Below, piece by piece: positions 1 to 8,180 of a DNA stretch of 51,942 bases. Positions within the stretch are counted from its first letter, which is position 1. Each line of letters opens with the position of its first letter. The stretch lies in assembly GCA_021800035.1 (NCBI GenBank), contig JAJYZJ010000007.1:1-51942 (forward strand), given 5' to 3'. Position numbers and translations under genes: made by a program. The notes under the pieces were generated by a model. The model made no database searches and was not told where the DNA came from. It worked only from the letters and a program-made list of their open reading frames with translations. The stretch comes from an archaeon. Lineage in GTDB: Archaea > Thermoproteota > Thermoprotei_A > Marsarchaeales > Marsarchaeaceae.

Positions 1-8
1 CCTCTTTT

Positions 9-650
9 TTAAGTGGGCAAAGGTAGACCTTTGGCAGCGTGCAATTCTGCAAGGCGGCTGCACAGCCGGCTGCGCCTTCTGAATGCGTAGGAATAGAGCG
101 AATTATAATTATGGCATTTTCTGTAAGCTACAGCGCTATCAAAATCCAAAATCTTTGCTTTCCGTCCCGTGAAGACTACGTGCCAGTCTGCCCTGCTCAA
201 TTCACCGTGGTCTACGCCGATTTCGTCGAGCTTGGCCGCTTGGGAAAGCGCCGAGCGGACGCATGCTACCAGCCCAGCATCCCCAAGCGTTTCATGATTA
301 CCGAGTGGAGTTCCATAAACTCTTTCGATCACAAGTGAGTGTTCCGAAAATGCAAACAGCTTCGGGCCCACACCGACGCTGTTCGCCCTTAGAAGCATGT
401 CTGCCTCATTGAATACATTGTCCCGGGGAGCGTCAGATCTGAGCACCTTTAGGGCAGCGTCTGTGCCCCTGAAGTCGCAGGCAATGACTGTGTGCCTGCT
501 ACCCTTGCCCAGAATCTTCCAGCGTCCGATTTCGATGCTTCCTTCGCTTTTCGGAACCGCTCCGAGTCCCAGTATTTCATCGATTCTACTATCGTCAGCC
601 GGGCCCGGGTATTGCGCTACTGACCTGAGAAGTTCGCAGGCGGACGCCAC
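9..650 (-). CDS. Predicted archaeal Ser/Thr protein kinase (COG2112-like)
   Basis: 213-residue small kinase-like protein. A glycine-rich loop (LGKGSRHTV, about residues 48-55) is followed by the ATP-binding Lys in AALKVLR (K68), a possible partner Glu (E82), a catalytic-loop-like HGELSRAD (about 148-155) and the metal-binding LDFDSA (168-173, DFD instead of DFG). This short form, with HGE in place of HRD, is what I remember of the COG2112 'predicted Ser/Thr kinase' family; substrates are unknown. It is the last gene of a thpR-cca-kinase operon: its start lies 34 bases inside the end of cca, which suggests translational coupling. RIO or Bud32 kinases are alternatives, but their characteristic motifs are not seen. 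Confidence 0.75.
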   Translation of the reverse strand: MASACELLRSVAQYPGPADDSRIDEILGLGAVPKSEGSIEIGRWKILGKGSRHTVIACDFRGTDAALKVLRSDAPRDNVFNEADMLLRANSVGVGPKLFAFSEHSLVIERVYGTPLGNHETLGDAGLVACVRSALSQAAKLDEIGVDHGELSRADWHVVFTGRKAKILDFDSAVAYRKCHNYNSLYSYAFRRRSRLCSRLAELHAAKGLPLPT

Positions 651-2014
651 GTGGGTCTCCTGTAATAGAATGCGAGGAAGCTTTGAGCTACTGCCCCCGA
701 TTTCATTATCCTAGCCACCGCAGCTCCGTCTGCAAGGAATTCCCCCGCAGAATAGCTCTTTATGATGTCAGCTGACAATCCTATCCCGCTCGTTTCGGAT
801 ACCACTTCGATTGCGACTGTCTTCTTTCTCCTTACTTCGACTACCCATCTGTCCTCTTCCACCCAGGGCCCCCGCTCTAACCTTGAAGTGTTTGCCTCAA
901 GGAATCTTCGCGAGTCCGGCTCGTTGTATACCTGAGGACCATACTTCCTCTCCCAGGGAGATAAGTGGAGTTCGCCTAACTCAAGACAGATATAACAGTT
1001 TGATTCGTCATCTGCTATCCAAGAACCGAGGACTGTGAAACCCCTGTCCGCGAGGTTACGGGTGATGCTGGAAGCTGACCTCCTTAGCTCGCCCCAAAGT
1101 GTTTCCTTGATAACCGGGGGCGACCGAAACACCGCTGCGACGAGGTGGCGGCCGAGCTGGCCATAAGCAAACGTCTCTGGAGGCGCAAGCTTTGGTGGAT
1201 AGAAGAAGTACTCCGTAGGCGCTGCGCAAAAGTCTCTAGAGGCCACTATGAACTTCGAGTAATTCTCGAGCGACACGGCGGCCGCAGCATTCCTCGTGTG
1301 GTCTGTCGGGTCCACCACTGTCAGGTGGCTCGAAAGCTCTCCTGAGTATTCATCACCAAGAGTAACCAGCGTTGGAGGTTTCCAGTTGGAGGCGGCGTTT
1401 AACACCTCTAGAAAGGACCCAAACTTTATCGTAAGGAGCTCGCACACAAATCCCGAAAAACCCAGAGTCTTGATTTCGGCTCCATACGCTCCAATTCCTT
1501 TCATGAACTTTTTCAGCAGTCTGACCTCCTCTGTTAAGCCGGGACCGAGGCGGGATTTTACGTATGCCTGGTGGAAGGGCGTTCTGTCCACTGCGGTCTT
1601 CCTTTGGGTGGCGTCCTCGACTCTCATCGCCGGAACGATATCAACTCTGACGCCCTCTTCTACGAGCCTTACGTAAGGGTGTTCCGCATATGAAACGATA
1701 CCTCTCCCTCTAGCCACCGACCTTGCAAAGTCGAGCCCCAGCCTCTCGAGCTCTACTCTTGAGGTCGAGGGCGGGAAGAGCAGAAAAAGATCAATGTCAC
1801 CCTCTCCGCTCAGCCAGGTATCACGTGCAAAGGAGCCGACGAGCACAGGCTGCACGTCTAGCCCCCTTGCCTGGGCCTCCCGGCGCGCTCTGCTAGTTAG
1901 CTCATTTGATATCTTCGATAGCTTTCGGTACTCTTCTTCTCTGGGATGTATTCTCCGGCCTACGTCGCTAATCAACGTCTCGAGGCTTTTTCTTTCAAGC
2001 TGCAAATCCATCAC
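617..2014 (-). CDS. cca: CCA tRNA nucleotidyltransferase, archaeal class I
   Basis: 465 residues, the usual length of archaeal class I CCA-adding enzymes, which add or repair the 3' CCA of tRNA from CTP and ATP without a nucleic acid template. The polymerase-beta-type catalytic motif is clear: GSFARDTWLSGEGDIDLF at about residues 60-77, with metal-binding acids D73 and D75. The rest (tRNA-binding central and C-terminal parts) runs full length without interruption. It overlaps the end of thpR by 4 bases (ATGA) and the kinase gene downstream by 34, so the three are probably one transcript from the promoter upstream of thpR. Confidence 0.95.
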   Translation of the reverse strand: MMDLQLERKSLETLISDVGRRIHPREEEYRKLSKISNELTSRARREAQARGLDVQPVLVGSFARDTWLSGEGDIDLFLLFPPSTSRVELERLGLDFARSVARGRGIVSYAEHPYVRLVEEGVRVDIVPAMRVEDATQRKTAVDRTPFHQAYVKSRLGPGLTEEVRLLKKFMKGIGAYGAEIKTLGFSGFVCELLTIKFGSFLEVLNAASNWKPPTLVTLGDEYSGELSSHLTVVDPTDHTRNAAAAVSLENYSKFIVASRDFCAAPTEYFFYPPKLAPPETFAYGQLGRHLVAAVFRSPPVIKETLWGELRRSASSITRNLADRGFTVLGSWIADDESNCYICLELGELHLSPWERKYGPQVYNEPDSRRFLEANTSRLERGPWVEEDRWVVEVRRKKTVAIEVVSETSGIGLSADIIKSYSAGEFLADGAAVARIMKSGAVAQSFLAFYYRRPTWRPPANFSGQ

Positions 2015-2565
2015 TCATGCGCGTGCAGTTCGAACAGGCTTTCGTAAACTGGTCCTGCTGGGGTGAGGCTGCTTTTCTTCAGTCTGACAGTGTCGAGCGA
2101 AATGCTACCAAAGTCGTCATCCATGTGCGGAGTGAGCTCCCTGTATAAGCCGGGCTCTGTTCTCTTGACTCTTGCAAGAGTAATGTGAGGGCTGAAAGGC
2201 GTTCTGTCATACCACACGCCCTCCTTGCTGAGATTTTCACGCACTTGGCTGGCCAAGCCTGATAGCCAATCCGCTCCGTTCGCTGCGCTAACGAAGATAA
2301 CTCTGGGGTTACGCAGTGAGGGGAAAGCACCAGTTCCACGCAAACCTATTTGCGCAGCTTGGAACCTGATTTTCCCCAGAGCTCTTGTGATCAAGCTCAG
2401 GCCCTCTTCCTGCTGGTCGCCCAAGAAAGCTAGCGTAAAATGCATGTTGTTTGGTTCGACCAGCTTAATTCCACTGAATCCCCCGAGCACCTTTTCCTGG
2501 AATCTGGTGAGTCCCTCAATTACACTGGGTTCATCAAACTCGCAGGCCACAAAGAGTCTGAGCAC
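2011..2565 (-). CDS. thpR: RNA 2',3'-cyclic phosphodiesterase (2'-5' RNA ligase family)
   Basis: 184 residues, full length for the 2H phosphoesterase family LigT/ThpR. Both signature tetrapeptides are present: HFTL at residues 42-45 and HITL in the second half, the two catalytic histidines. Family members hydrolyse 2',3'-cyclic phosphates on RNA ends and join tRNA halves in vitro. Start: GTG at 2565, about 28 bases after a TATA-like stretch (reverse complement of cttaaat near 2590), fitting a leaderless mRNA. First gene of the operon with cca and the kinase; diverges from the NucS-like gene. Confidence 0.92.
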   Translation of the reverse strand: MLRLFVACEFDEPSVIEGLTRFQEKVLGGFSGIKLVEPNNMHFTLAFLGDQQEEGLSLITRALGKIRFQAAQIGLRGTGAFPSLRNPRVIFVSAANGADWLSGLASQVRENLSKEGVWYDRTPFSPHITLARVKRTEPGLYRELTPHMDDDFGSISLDTVRLKKSSLTPAGPVYESLFELHAHE

Positions 2566-2690
2566 GGCCCAGAAACTCTTGTCCGGGCTTAAATCCTCCC
2601 ATGATTTCCGTGTGCATCCCGCGAGCCTCTATATATGTGCATTTGATAAACGGGCTACTGAAGGGTTTGCGATCTATCGGCCGGGAAGAT
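2566..2690. promoter_or_regulatory. Divergent promoter region thpR / nucS-like
   Basis: 125 bases between divergent genes. A T/A-rich box near 2589-2596 reads as a TATA box on the minus strand for thpR. A second one, ctctatatatg near 2628-2638, is a good TATA box on the plus strand for the NucS-like gene. Position and sequence only. Confidence 0.55.
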
Positions 2691-3527
2691 ATGCCGAGCC
2701 ACATTGATATGACACTTAGTAGCTTAGTAGCTCAGAATTTCACCATGTACCCGCCCGGGAGGCAGGAGCCGGTTCGATATCTCAGCAAGCCGAGTTACAG
2801 AGACGCTGCCGAACTCATCATGAACTGCGCCTCGAGAAAGAAACCCGCTGTGGTGCTTGGCTCATGCGAGGTCAGGTGGAAGTCCAGAAGTTCGTCATAC
2901 CTGGGCGACGGGGAGAGAATAGTGCTCATGAAAGAGGACGGTAGTGTGTTGGTGCATCAAACATGGGGCTACAAGCCAGTAGTGATGCAGCCACCGGGCT
3001 CAATGATTTCGGTTACTTCTGGCCCAAGATCAGTTTCGGTTTCGGCTTGGCGTAAGACAGGTGGCGAAACCATGCAGATCGACTTTTCTCGCGTCTATGG
3101 CGTGATTGAACTCAATTTCTGGGACGAATCACTTACTGAGCTTGACGCTACAGAGGTCCAGATGAAGGAGGCAGCGAGTTACGCCCCCGAGCTCATCGAA
3201 CGAGACCTGCGCCCTATCGCTCAGCAGCTCCCTATCAGATCAGGATTTGTGGACATGCTCGCTCTCGACTCTAAGGATAGATTGGTCGCGGTTGCATTCA
3301 AGCACATCACTGCGAGAAGTCAGGATGTGAACCAGCTGATTGCATATGTGGCGAGACTAAGGGGAAACTGCAGAAAACGAGCGGTGAGGGGGGTGCTCGT
3401 AGCCCCCGGAGTCAATAAAGTGGCGAAGCGCCTGCTTAAGCGTGGAGGGCTCGAGTTCAAAGCGCTAGAGGTGGGTAGATGTACAACTGTGCACGAGCGC
3501 TTGAAGAGAACAATTCAGTCGATATAA
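2691..3527 (+). CDS. nucS: NucS/EndoMS-like endonuclease homologue with altered active site
   Basis: 278 residues from the chosen ATG. NucS/EndoMS cleaves mismatched or branched DNA in archaea and actinobacteria. The N-terminal DNA-binding half is recognisable (LGSCEVRW, YLGDGERIVLMKEDGSVLVH, QPPGS), as is the C-terminal RecB-like nuclease fold (GFVDML, QLIAYV, GVLVAP, LEFKALE). However, the catalytic Asp-Glu-x-Lys set is incomplete: the Asp (GFVDML) and Lys (AFKH) are there, but the Glu position reads Ala (codon GCA at 3294-3296), and the Trp of the NWQPPG ssDNA-binding motif reads Met. Start: ATG 2691 follows a TATA box by about 55 bases; a longer reading from 2601 would cross the promoter. 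It may be inactive, divergent, or carry one sequencing error (GAA to GCA). Confidence 0.85.
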   Translation: MPSHIDMTLSSLVAQNFTMYPPGRQEPVRYLSKPSYRDAAELIMNCASRKKPAVVLGSCEVRWKSRSSSYLGDGERIVLMKEDGSVLVHQTWGYKPVVMQPPGSMISVTSGPRSVSVSAWRKTGGETMQIDFSRVYGVIELNFWDESLTELDATEVQMKEAASYAPELIERDLRPIAQQLPIRSGFVDMLALDSKDRLVAVAFKHITARSQDVNQLIAYVARLRGNCRKRAVRGVLVAPGVNKVAKRLLKRGGLEFKALEVGRCTTVHERLKRTIQSI

Positions 3528-3636
3528 TCGAGGGCAACAATACAGGGTGCACGTCTTGCAGGTAGAGGGCACAGTTATCCCCGATGTTTCGAGGGTCAAG
3601 AACACTCAATAATCTTTAAAGACTTCTGCGCTCGGG

Positions 3637-4065
3637 TTGTTCATATTGAGCGAGAACGGCTCTTCTTCAATAGGAGAGAGGGCGGGAAAGCGGATCATGT
3701 CCTCATTATATAACTCAGGCCCGAACTCAGCCCTCAAGTTGACGGAAGAGCTGCGAGCGAAGCACCCCGACGAGCAGCCTTTGGCACAGTGGCTCAGTTT
3801 CTTTGAGGCCGTTCTGAAAAATTACAAAGATGGGAATGAAAACGACGTCATAGTTGAGGCTATAAAGAGAAACGACGCAGGCTGGATTCAGAAATGCCTT
3901 GACTCAGTCAACGCCGTGAAGTCGCAGCTCCTGTTGCCAGAAGAAGAACTTCCGCGCCTAGAAGCATGCTCGCTCGCCCTCTCTTACGTGCTCGGAGCGG
4001 TAAAAAACGGAAAACACCCTTTAACTGAGAAGAAGACCCCCGACGGTGCACGTAATCACGCCTGA
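3637..4065 (+). CDS. Unknown helical protein overlapping rqcH
   Basis: 142 residues from TTG 3637 (alternatives TTG 3646, ATG 3697). I do not recognise the family. It is soluble, predicted mostly helical, rich in Leu, Ala, Lys and Glu, with no Cys pair and no membrane segment. A TATA-like box (atctttaaag, about 3611-3620) lies just upstream, so a leaderless start near 3637-3646 is likely. Its last 20 bases overlap the start of rqcH, which implies co-transcription and possible translational coupling; a role with ribosome quality control is inference from that position only. Confidence 0.65.
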   Translation: MFILSENGSSSIGERAGKRIMSSLYNSGPNSALKLTEELRAKHPDEQPLAQWLSFFEAVLKNYKDGNENDVIVEAIKRNDAGWIQKCLDSVNAVKSQLLLPEEELPRLEACSLALSYVLGAVKNGKHPLTEKKTPDGARNHA

Positions 4066-5968
4066 ATCCAAGAGCAAACACGCGCTCAGCGCACTAGATG
4101 TGCTTGCAATCACAAAGGAGCTCCGGGAGGTGCTGCCAGCGAGAGTAAACGCAATAAGGGAGATTTCGGAGTTCGCTCCGGCTCTCGTTCTGTATTTTCC
4201 CGGGATAGGGGAAAAGACGCTCGTGCTCGACCGGCGGGGTTTTGTATTTCTTACATCATCTTCGGTCGCCTCTTCTTCAAAGGCTAGTTTCACGGCAACT
4301 CTTGGACGCCTGCGTTCCACATGGTTGCGTGAGGCCGTGCAGCTGGATTTCGACCGTGCGATTCGTTTTGGTTTTTCTGAAGGTTACGAACTGATTTACG
4401 AGCTCATTGGAAAGGGCAATCTCGTGTTGTTGCATGACGGAAATGTAATCTCAGCAACTGAATATTTCAGAAAAAGGGGGAGGTCGATAATACCCGGATT
4501 GAGCTACGCCCCTCCTCCTCTTCGCGGAGCATCGCTGGACGATGATGTCCCTGTCCAGGGTCCGACGCTAATACAGGCTATGACAAAGGCATACAATTGT
4601 CCCGCTGAACTTTTTGAGGAAGCATTCGCGAGACTGGATATTTCCCCGACCCTTCCTCCGTCGCAGGTTTCTTCCGAGATACTGAAGCGTGTCAGAGCTA
4701 CTTGCCTAGAAATTATTGAAGAGGTGTCACAGGGGAAGCTCTCCCCAAACGTTGTGTATGAAAACGATGCCGCGGTTGATGTCCATCCTTTGTTTTTCAG
4801 GAAACACTCGAGAGCTCTCGGAGTTCCGAAGGATACATTCAATGACGCCCTATCCACATACTGGGAGCCATGGCTGTCCCGCCTTGCCTCCGAAGAGAGC
4901 ACAAGCGAATCAAATCAACAGGCCGAACGAGCCAATGCATCGGCGAAGAAGAGTCGAGCAGTTGCAGAAGGATATGCACACAGGGCAACCGCGCTTGGAA
5001 AGCTTGCGCAAACTCTATCCTCGAGCCCTCAAGAGTTCGCAGAGTTACTTGTGTTATCAAGATTAAACAAAGAAGCCCAGGCGTCGGCCAGGGCCGAACG
5101 CTTGGGAGTCGGTTTTGTCCTCGCAAATGGAATAAAGCTAACCCTGAAGTCTGACGGAGAAGCATTTGACTTTGATCCCCGGGACTCGGGTTTTGTCAAC
5201 CTCGGAAAACTCTATGAGGAAATAAAGGAATTGAAGAGAAAGGCAGCCGAAGCGGAATCGAACGCAATCAAGCTCGAAGAGCAGGCCAGAACGATTGAAA
5301 ACCAGCTCTCACGGGAACGACTTCGCGTGGCCACATCCGCAATTCGCCGGAGAAAATGGTATGAGAAATTCAGGTGGTTCTTTACGAGCGAGGGCATTCT
5401 TACCATTGCGGGAAGAGATGCTTCGCAGAACTCCGCGATCGTCAGGAGATATGCGAAGCCCGGCTATACCGTGATGCACGCTGACGTGCAAGGGGCTGCC
5501 GTGACGCTCGTCATGGGTAACGCGACTCAGGTGTCAATCTCTGAGGCCGCTCAGTTCGCGGCAAGCTTCTCGCGTGCCTGGGGCTCGGGGCTGAGTTCCG
5601 TGGACGTATTCTATGCCGATTCCTCAAAGACTTCGCTAAGCGCACCCTCAGGGGAGTACCTGGCCAAGGGCTCAGTCGTGTTTCTGGAGCGGAACTATTT
5701 GAGGGGAATCACGCTCTCGATTTCCCTCGGAGTTTACGAGGTTGAGCCTGGGGAATATCGGGTGGCGGTCTGGCCAACCAACCTGCCCGGCAGAGGGGCA
5801 AGGGTTGTGCTTGAACCTGGACCGATCGACAGAAATCAGCTGGCAAAACGGGTGCTAAATATACTCCGCGCGAAAGAGGCGGAGCGGAAGGAGTTTGTCG
5901 AGACGCTTCGAGCGGACGACATATTACCGCTTCTGCCAGGTAGTTCCAGAATTCTGCTTCCCTCATAG
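4046..5968 (+). CDS. rqcH: RqcH / NFACT family ribosome quality-control factor
   Basis: 640 residues, matching the NFACT family (RqcH, Rqc2/NEMF, FbpA). The N-terminal NFACT-N domain (about 1-180) includes YELIYELIGKGNLVLL; a helical region and a Lys/Glu-rich coiled coil (about 390-430) follow; the C-terminal NFACT-R part carries RRRKWYEKFRWFFTSEG and LTIAGRDASQN (about 430-460). RqcH binds stalled 60S/50S-peptidyl-tRNA complexes and recruits tRNA-Ala to extend the nascent chain. GTG start at 4046 lies inside the upstream gene. The nearest downstream gene is convergent. Confidence 0.93.
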   Translation: MHVITPESKSKHALSALDVLAITKELREVLPARVNAIREISEFAPALVLYFPGIGEKTLVLDRRGFVFLTSSSVASSSKASFTATLGRLRSTWLREAVQLDFDRAIRFGFSEGYELIYELIGKGNLVLLHDGNVISATEYFRKRGRSIIPGLSYAPPPLRGASLDDDVPVQGPTLIQAMTKAYNCPAELFEEAFARLDISPTLPPSQVSSEILKRVRATCLEIIEEVSQGKLSPNVVYENDAAVDVHPLFFRKHSRALGVPKDTFNDALSTYWEPWLSRLASEESTSESNQQAERANASAKKSRAVAEGYAHRATALGKLAQTLSSSPQEFAELLVLSRLNKEAQASARAERLGVGFVLANGIKLTLKSDGEAFDFDPRDSGFVNLGKLYEEIKELKRKAAEAESNAIKLEEQARTIENQLSRERLRVATSAIRRRKWYEKFRWFFTSEGILTIAGRDASQNSAIVRRYAKPGYTVMHADVQGAAVTLVMGNATQVSISEAAQFAASFSRAWGSGLSSVDVFYADSSKTSLSAPSGEYLAKGSVVFLERNYLRGITLSISLGVYEVEPGEYRVAVWPTNLPGRGARVVLEPGPIDRNQLAKRVLNILRAKEAERKEFVETLRADDILPLLPGSSRILLPS

Positions 5969-6218
5969 AACAATTTTCGTTGGTTGAGGATTGATACCTC
6001 GCTTATCATTGGTGACCAGAATCCGAGCCCGAATCATGCATTCATGCGACAGACAAAGGAAATAGATGGCATCTTGCGAAGGGCTAGAAGGAATTCATGT
6101 CAGTAGAGTTGCTATCACGGGCCCCTTTGCAACAGGGGAAAGTATCGCCGCTGGGTTAGGTGGTCTGCTCAACTCTGGCTCCGGGTAGCCCATGGACCTG
6201 ATTATGGGCTATGAGACG
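5969..6218. other. Intergenic region between convergent genes, with hairpins
   Basis: 250 bases between the ends of rqcH and the CBS gene. I see no ORF. There are two inverted repeats: CCCCT/AGGGG around 6126-6140 and an 8-bp perfect stem TAGCCCAT/ATGGGCTA at 6186-6211 with a 10-base loop. The second lies immediately beyond the CBS stop and may act as a transcript end. No known RNA family recognised. Confidence 0.4.
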
Positions 6219-7100
6219 CTATCTGAATTTCGCGACCGCAGATACAAGGTCAGATTTGGTTATGATGCCATTCAGTGTGCCACTTGAGTCGACGACGGGC
6301 AGTGAGCTAATCCCCCTTCTTAACATGACTGAAGAAGCCTCGGAAAGCGTGGCATCGGGCTTAATGACGAGCAAGTCGGCGCACATGAGATCCTTTGCAA
6401 CCGGAACCAGACGGAGGCTCTTCCTCAGCCAGGCCTCGTGGGAGGATATCTTTCTATTGGCCCGAGGCTGTTCGAATCTTGGGCCAAGTGGTGCAAAGCT
6501 TGCCAAGTCGCTCTTCGAAATGATTCCGACTGGCAGGTTTCCGTCTGTAATGATAAGATGAGAAATCGAGTATTCATTCATGAGATACGCGGCCCGGTAA
6601 AGCGTATGATTCCCCGAAATCGTTACAACTTTTCTTGTCATTATGCTGGACACTGGTAGTTTCGCGCTGCGGGCCCTCTGAATGGCTCTTACGACATCCG
6701 TCTTCGTAAGTATGCCCTTCAATTCGCCCTCATTATCTACTGCGGGAAGACCGCTGATTTTGTGACGGGTCATCGTTTTTGCTGCGAGGCGAATTGACTT
6801 GGAGCGTCGGATCATTATCGGATTTTTCGTCATAACTTCCTTTACAAATATCTGGTCGATCGGTAAGGTAATCCAGTCTTTTTCTCTGGAGAGGAACGCT
6901 CGCATCAAATCGGTCCAGGTTATGATTCCCTGAACTGTGCCGTCGATCGTAACCACCAGTCTGCCCACGCAATGCTTGGTCATAGTATTTCTCGCATGGG
7001 CCAGATTGTCGTTCTCCGTGACGGTTACGACCGGACTCGTCATGAACGAATTCACTCTTGCAGACAATTTGGGCCGACCTTCGTTGAGTCGCCCGGACAC
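6219..7100 (-). CDS. Protein with four CBS domains
   Basis: 293 residues made of two CBS pairs (Bateman modules). Repeats begin near SFMTSPVVTV (about 18), EVMTKNPIMI (about 87), SIMTRKVVTI (about 152) and DLMCADLLVI (about 240), and each ends in a GI(I/L)T(K/W)-type strand-helix such as GILTKTDVVRAI. There is no attached catalytic or membrane domain. CBS pairs bind adenine nucleotides such as AMP, ATP or SAM and normally regulate a partner; the partner cannot be named here. GTG start at 7100; no clear TATA box seen upstream. Confidence 0.9.
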   Translation of the reverse strand: MSGRLNEGRPKLSARVNSFMTSPVVTVTENDNLAHARNTMTKHCVGRLVVTIDGTVQGIITWTDLMRAFLSREKDWITLPIDQIFVKEVMTKNPIMIRRSKSIRLAAKTMTRHKISGLPAVDNEGELKGILTKTDVVRAIQRARSAKLPVSSIMTRKVVTISGNHTLYRAAYLMNEYSISHLIITDGNLPVGIISKSDLASFAPLGPRFEQPRANRKISSHEAWLRKSLRLVPVAKDLMCADLLVIKPDATLSEASSVMLRRGISSLPVVDSSGTLNGIITKSDLVSAVAKFR

Positions 7101-7497
7101 TTCACTCTTTCGGTTTTCGCTGCCGATTGGGTGCCACGCGTGCGCACATCAATCCGCCTCTTTCAGCACGAGCTGACAGCCGCGCTTCCCACACGCTCCG
7201 AAGATTTAGAGCGGAGAAGATGTGAGCAGGAGGGAATGCAAGTGGTGCTCTGGCGCTTAATCCGCAGATACGCGTCTACTAGGCGCGAACTCGCCGAGTG
7301 AGCAGCTTGCGTCACAGGAGTTTCCACCACCTCAGGTAACACCTTTCCTTTGAGAAATTTCCGGAATATATGGGAATAGAGCACGCGCAACCGGCCACTA
7401 TCTTCTAGGTCCCACGAGCGATTGCTAGACCGGCCCTGAAAAATCCACCATAAGGGGATTCCCTCAACCTTAAAGTCGGCTCTGCTTTGTAGAGCAT
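7101..7497. other. Gene-free divergent spacer
   Basis: About 400 bases between the CBS gene and the AMMECR1 gene. Reading frames here are short or have non-protein-like composition. Visible signals: a TATA-like ccttaaag near 7468-7476 placed for the AMMECR1 start, a second TATA-like ggaatatatg near 7363-7372 with no gene behind it, and a GGTC/GACC inverted repeat within a GGCC pair around 7393-7435. Nothing more can be supported. Confidence 0.4.
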
Positions 7498-8073
7498 GTG
7501 CGCAGAAGCCTCCTAACAGCCTGCAAACTTGAAGGGAGCGTCCGCGCGGGACTTCTGGAACTCGCGCGAGCCTCGCTGGAGGGCAGAGCACCTGAAGGGA
7601 GCGCTGCCTCCGCTACAGATACTCTCAATGGGCTCGCACATGGCGTCTTCGTCACAATCCAGCTCCATAAGAAGCTCAGAGGATGCATGGGAATCATGGG
7701 CTCCACGAAACCGCTGCCAGAGCTAATCAGGAGTGTCGCTCAACTTGCGGCCTATTCAGACCCCAGGTTTCCGCCAATGGACATGGATGAAATCAGGCAA
7801 GCATCAATCGAAGTCACGCTACTCGGGGATTTCGAGCGGCTTACCGAGTCTGAGCTTCACGCTCCTGAAGCAACATTACTCATCGGCAAACACGGACTTT
7901 ACATACGCAAGGGAGATTATAGTGGCATACTTTTGCCGCAGGTTGCAATCGAAAACAATTTTGGCGCGGAGGAGTTCCTTGAGGCGCTCTGCGCCAAGGC
8001 TGGGCTCCCTCCTCGTGAGTGGTCGAGGGGCGCTGCCGTATCGAGATTCGAGGCAGTTTGGGTATCGGAGTGA
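7498..8073 (+). CDS. AMMECR1 domain protein
   Basis: 191 residues, the normal length of the archaeal AMMECR1 family. The invariant LRGCMG motif lies at residues 60-65 and is followed by the family core (SVAQLAAYSDPRFPP, ASIEVTLLG, GLYIRKGDYSGILLPQVA). Molecular function is not established; the conserved motif suggests a small catalytic or binding pocket, and archaeal genomes often carry it near Memo or radical-SAM genes, which are not seen here. GTG start lies about 25 bases after a TATA box, fitting a leaderless mRNA. Confidence 0.93.
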   Translation: MRRSLLTACKLEGSVRAGLLELARASLEGRAPEGSAASATDTLNGLAHGVFVTIQLHKKLRGCMGIMGSTKPLPELIRSVAQLAAYSDPRFPPMDMDEIRQASIEVTLLGDFERLTESELHAPEATLLIGKHGLYIRKGDYSGILLPQVAIENNFGAEEFLEALCAKAGLPPREWSRGAAVSRFEAVWVSE

Positions 8074-8146
8074 CGAGGAATCAGGCAGTCCAACCCACCT
8101 CAAGTTCTGGGAGCCCGGCAGAGCAGATAGCACACCCTCCCAAGCC

Positions 8147-8153
8147 TTAAATG
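8147..8153 (+). promoter_or_regulatory. TATA box for glycosyltransferase gene
   Basis: ccttaaatg sits about 30 bases ahead of the ATG at 8181, the usual archaeal distance for a short-leader transcript. Confidence 0.5.
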
Positions 8154-8180
8154 CGTTAAACTAGGGAAGCTCAGGGGGCA

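Noticed and set aside
2601-2690. Longer N-terminus for the NucS-like gene
   Set aside because: It would cross the TATA box, and the added residues do not resemble NucS.
7163-7591. 142-codon minus-strand frame between the CBS and AMMECR1 genes
   Set aside because: Composition rich in Ser, Arg and Cys with no motif; it overlaps the well-supported AMMECR1 start on the other strand.
8090-8104. CCAACCCACCTCAAG repeated exactly at 45929-45943, with a looser copy near 25735
   Set aside because: A few exact 15-base matches are expected by chance in a window of this size, and the flanks do not align.
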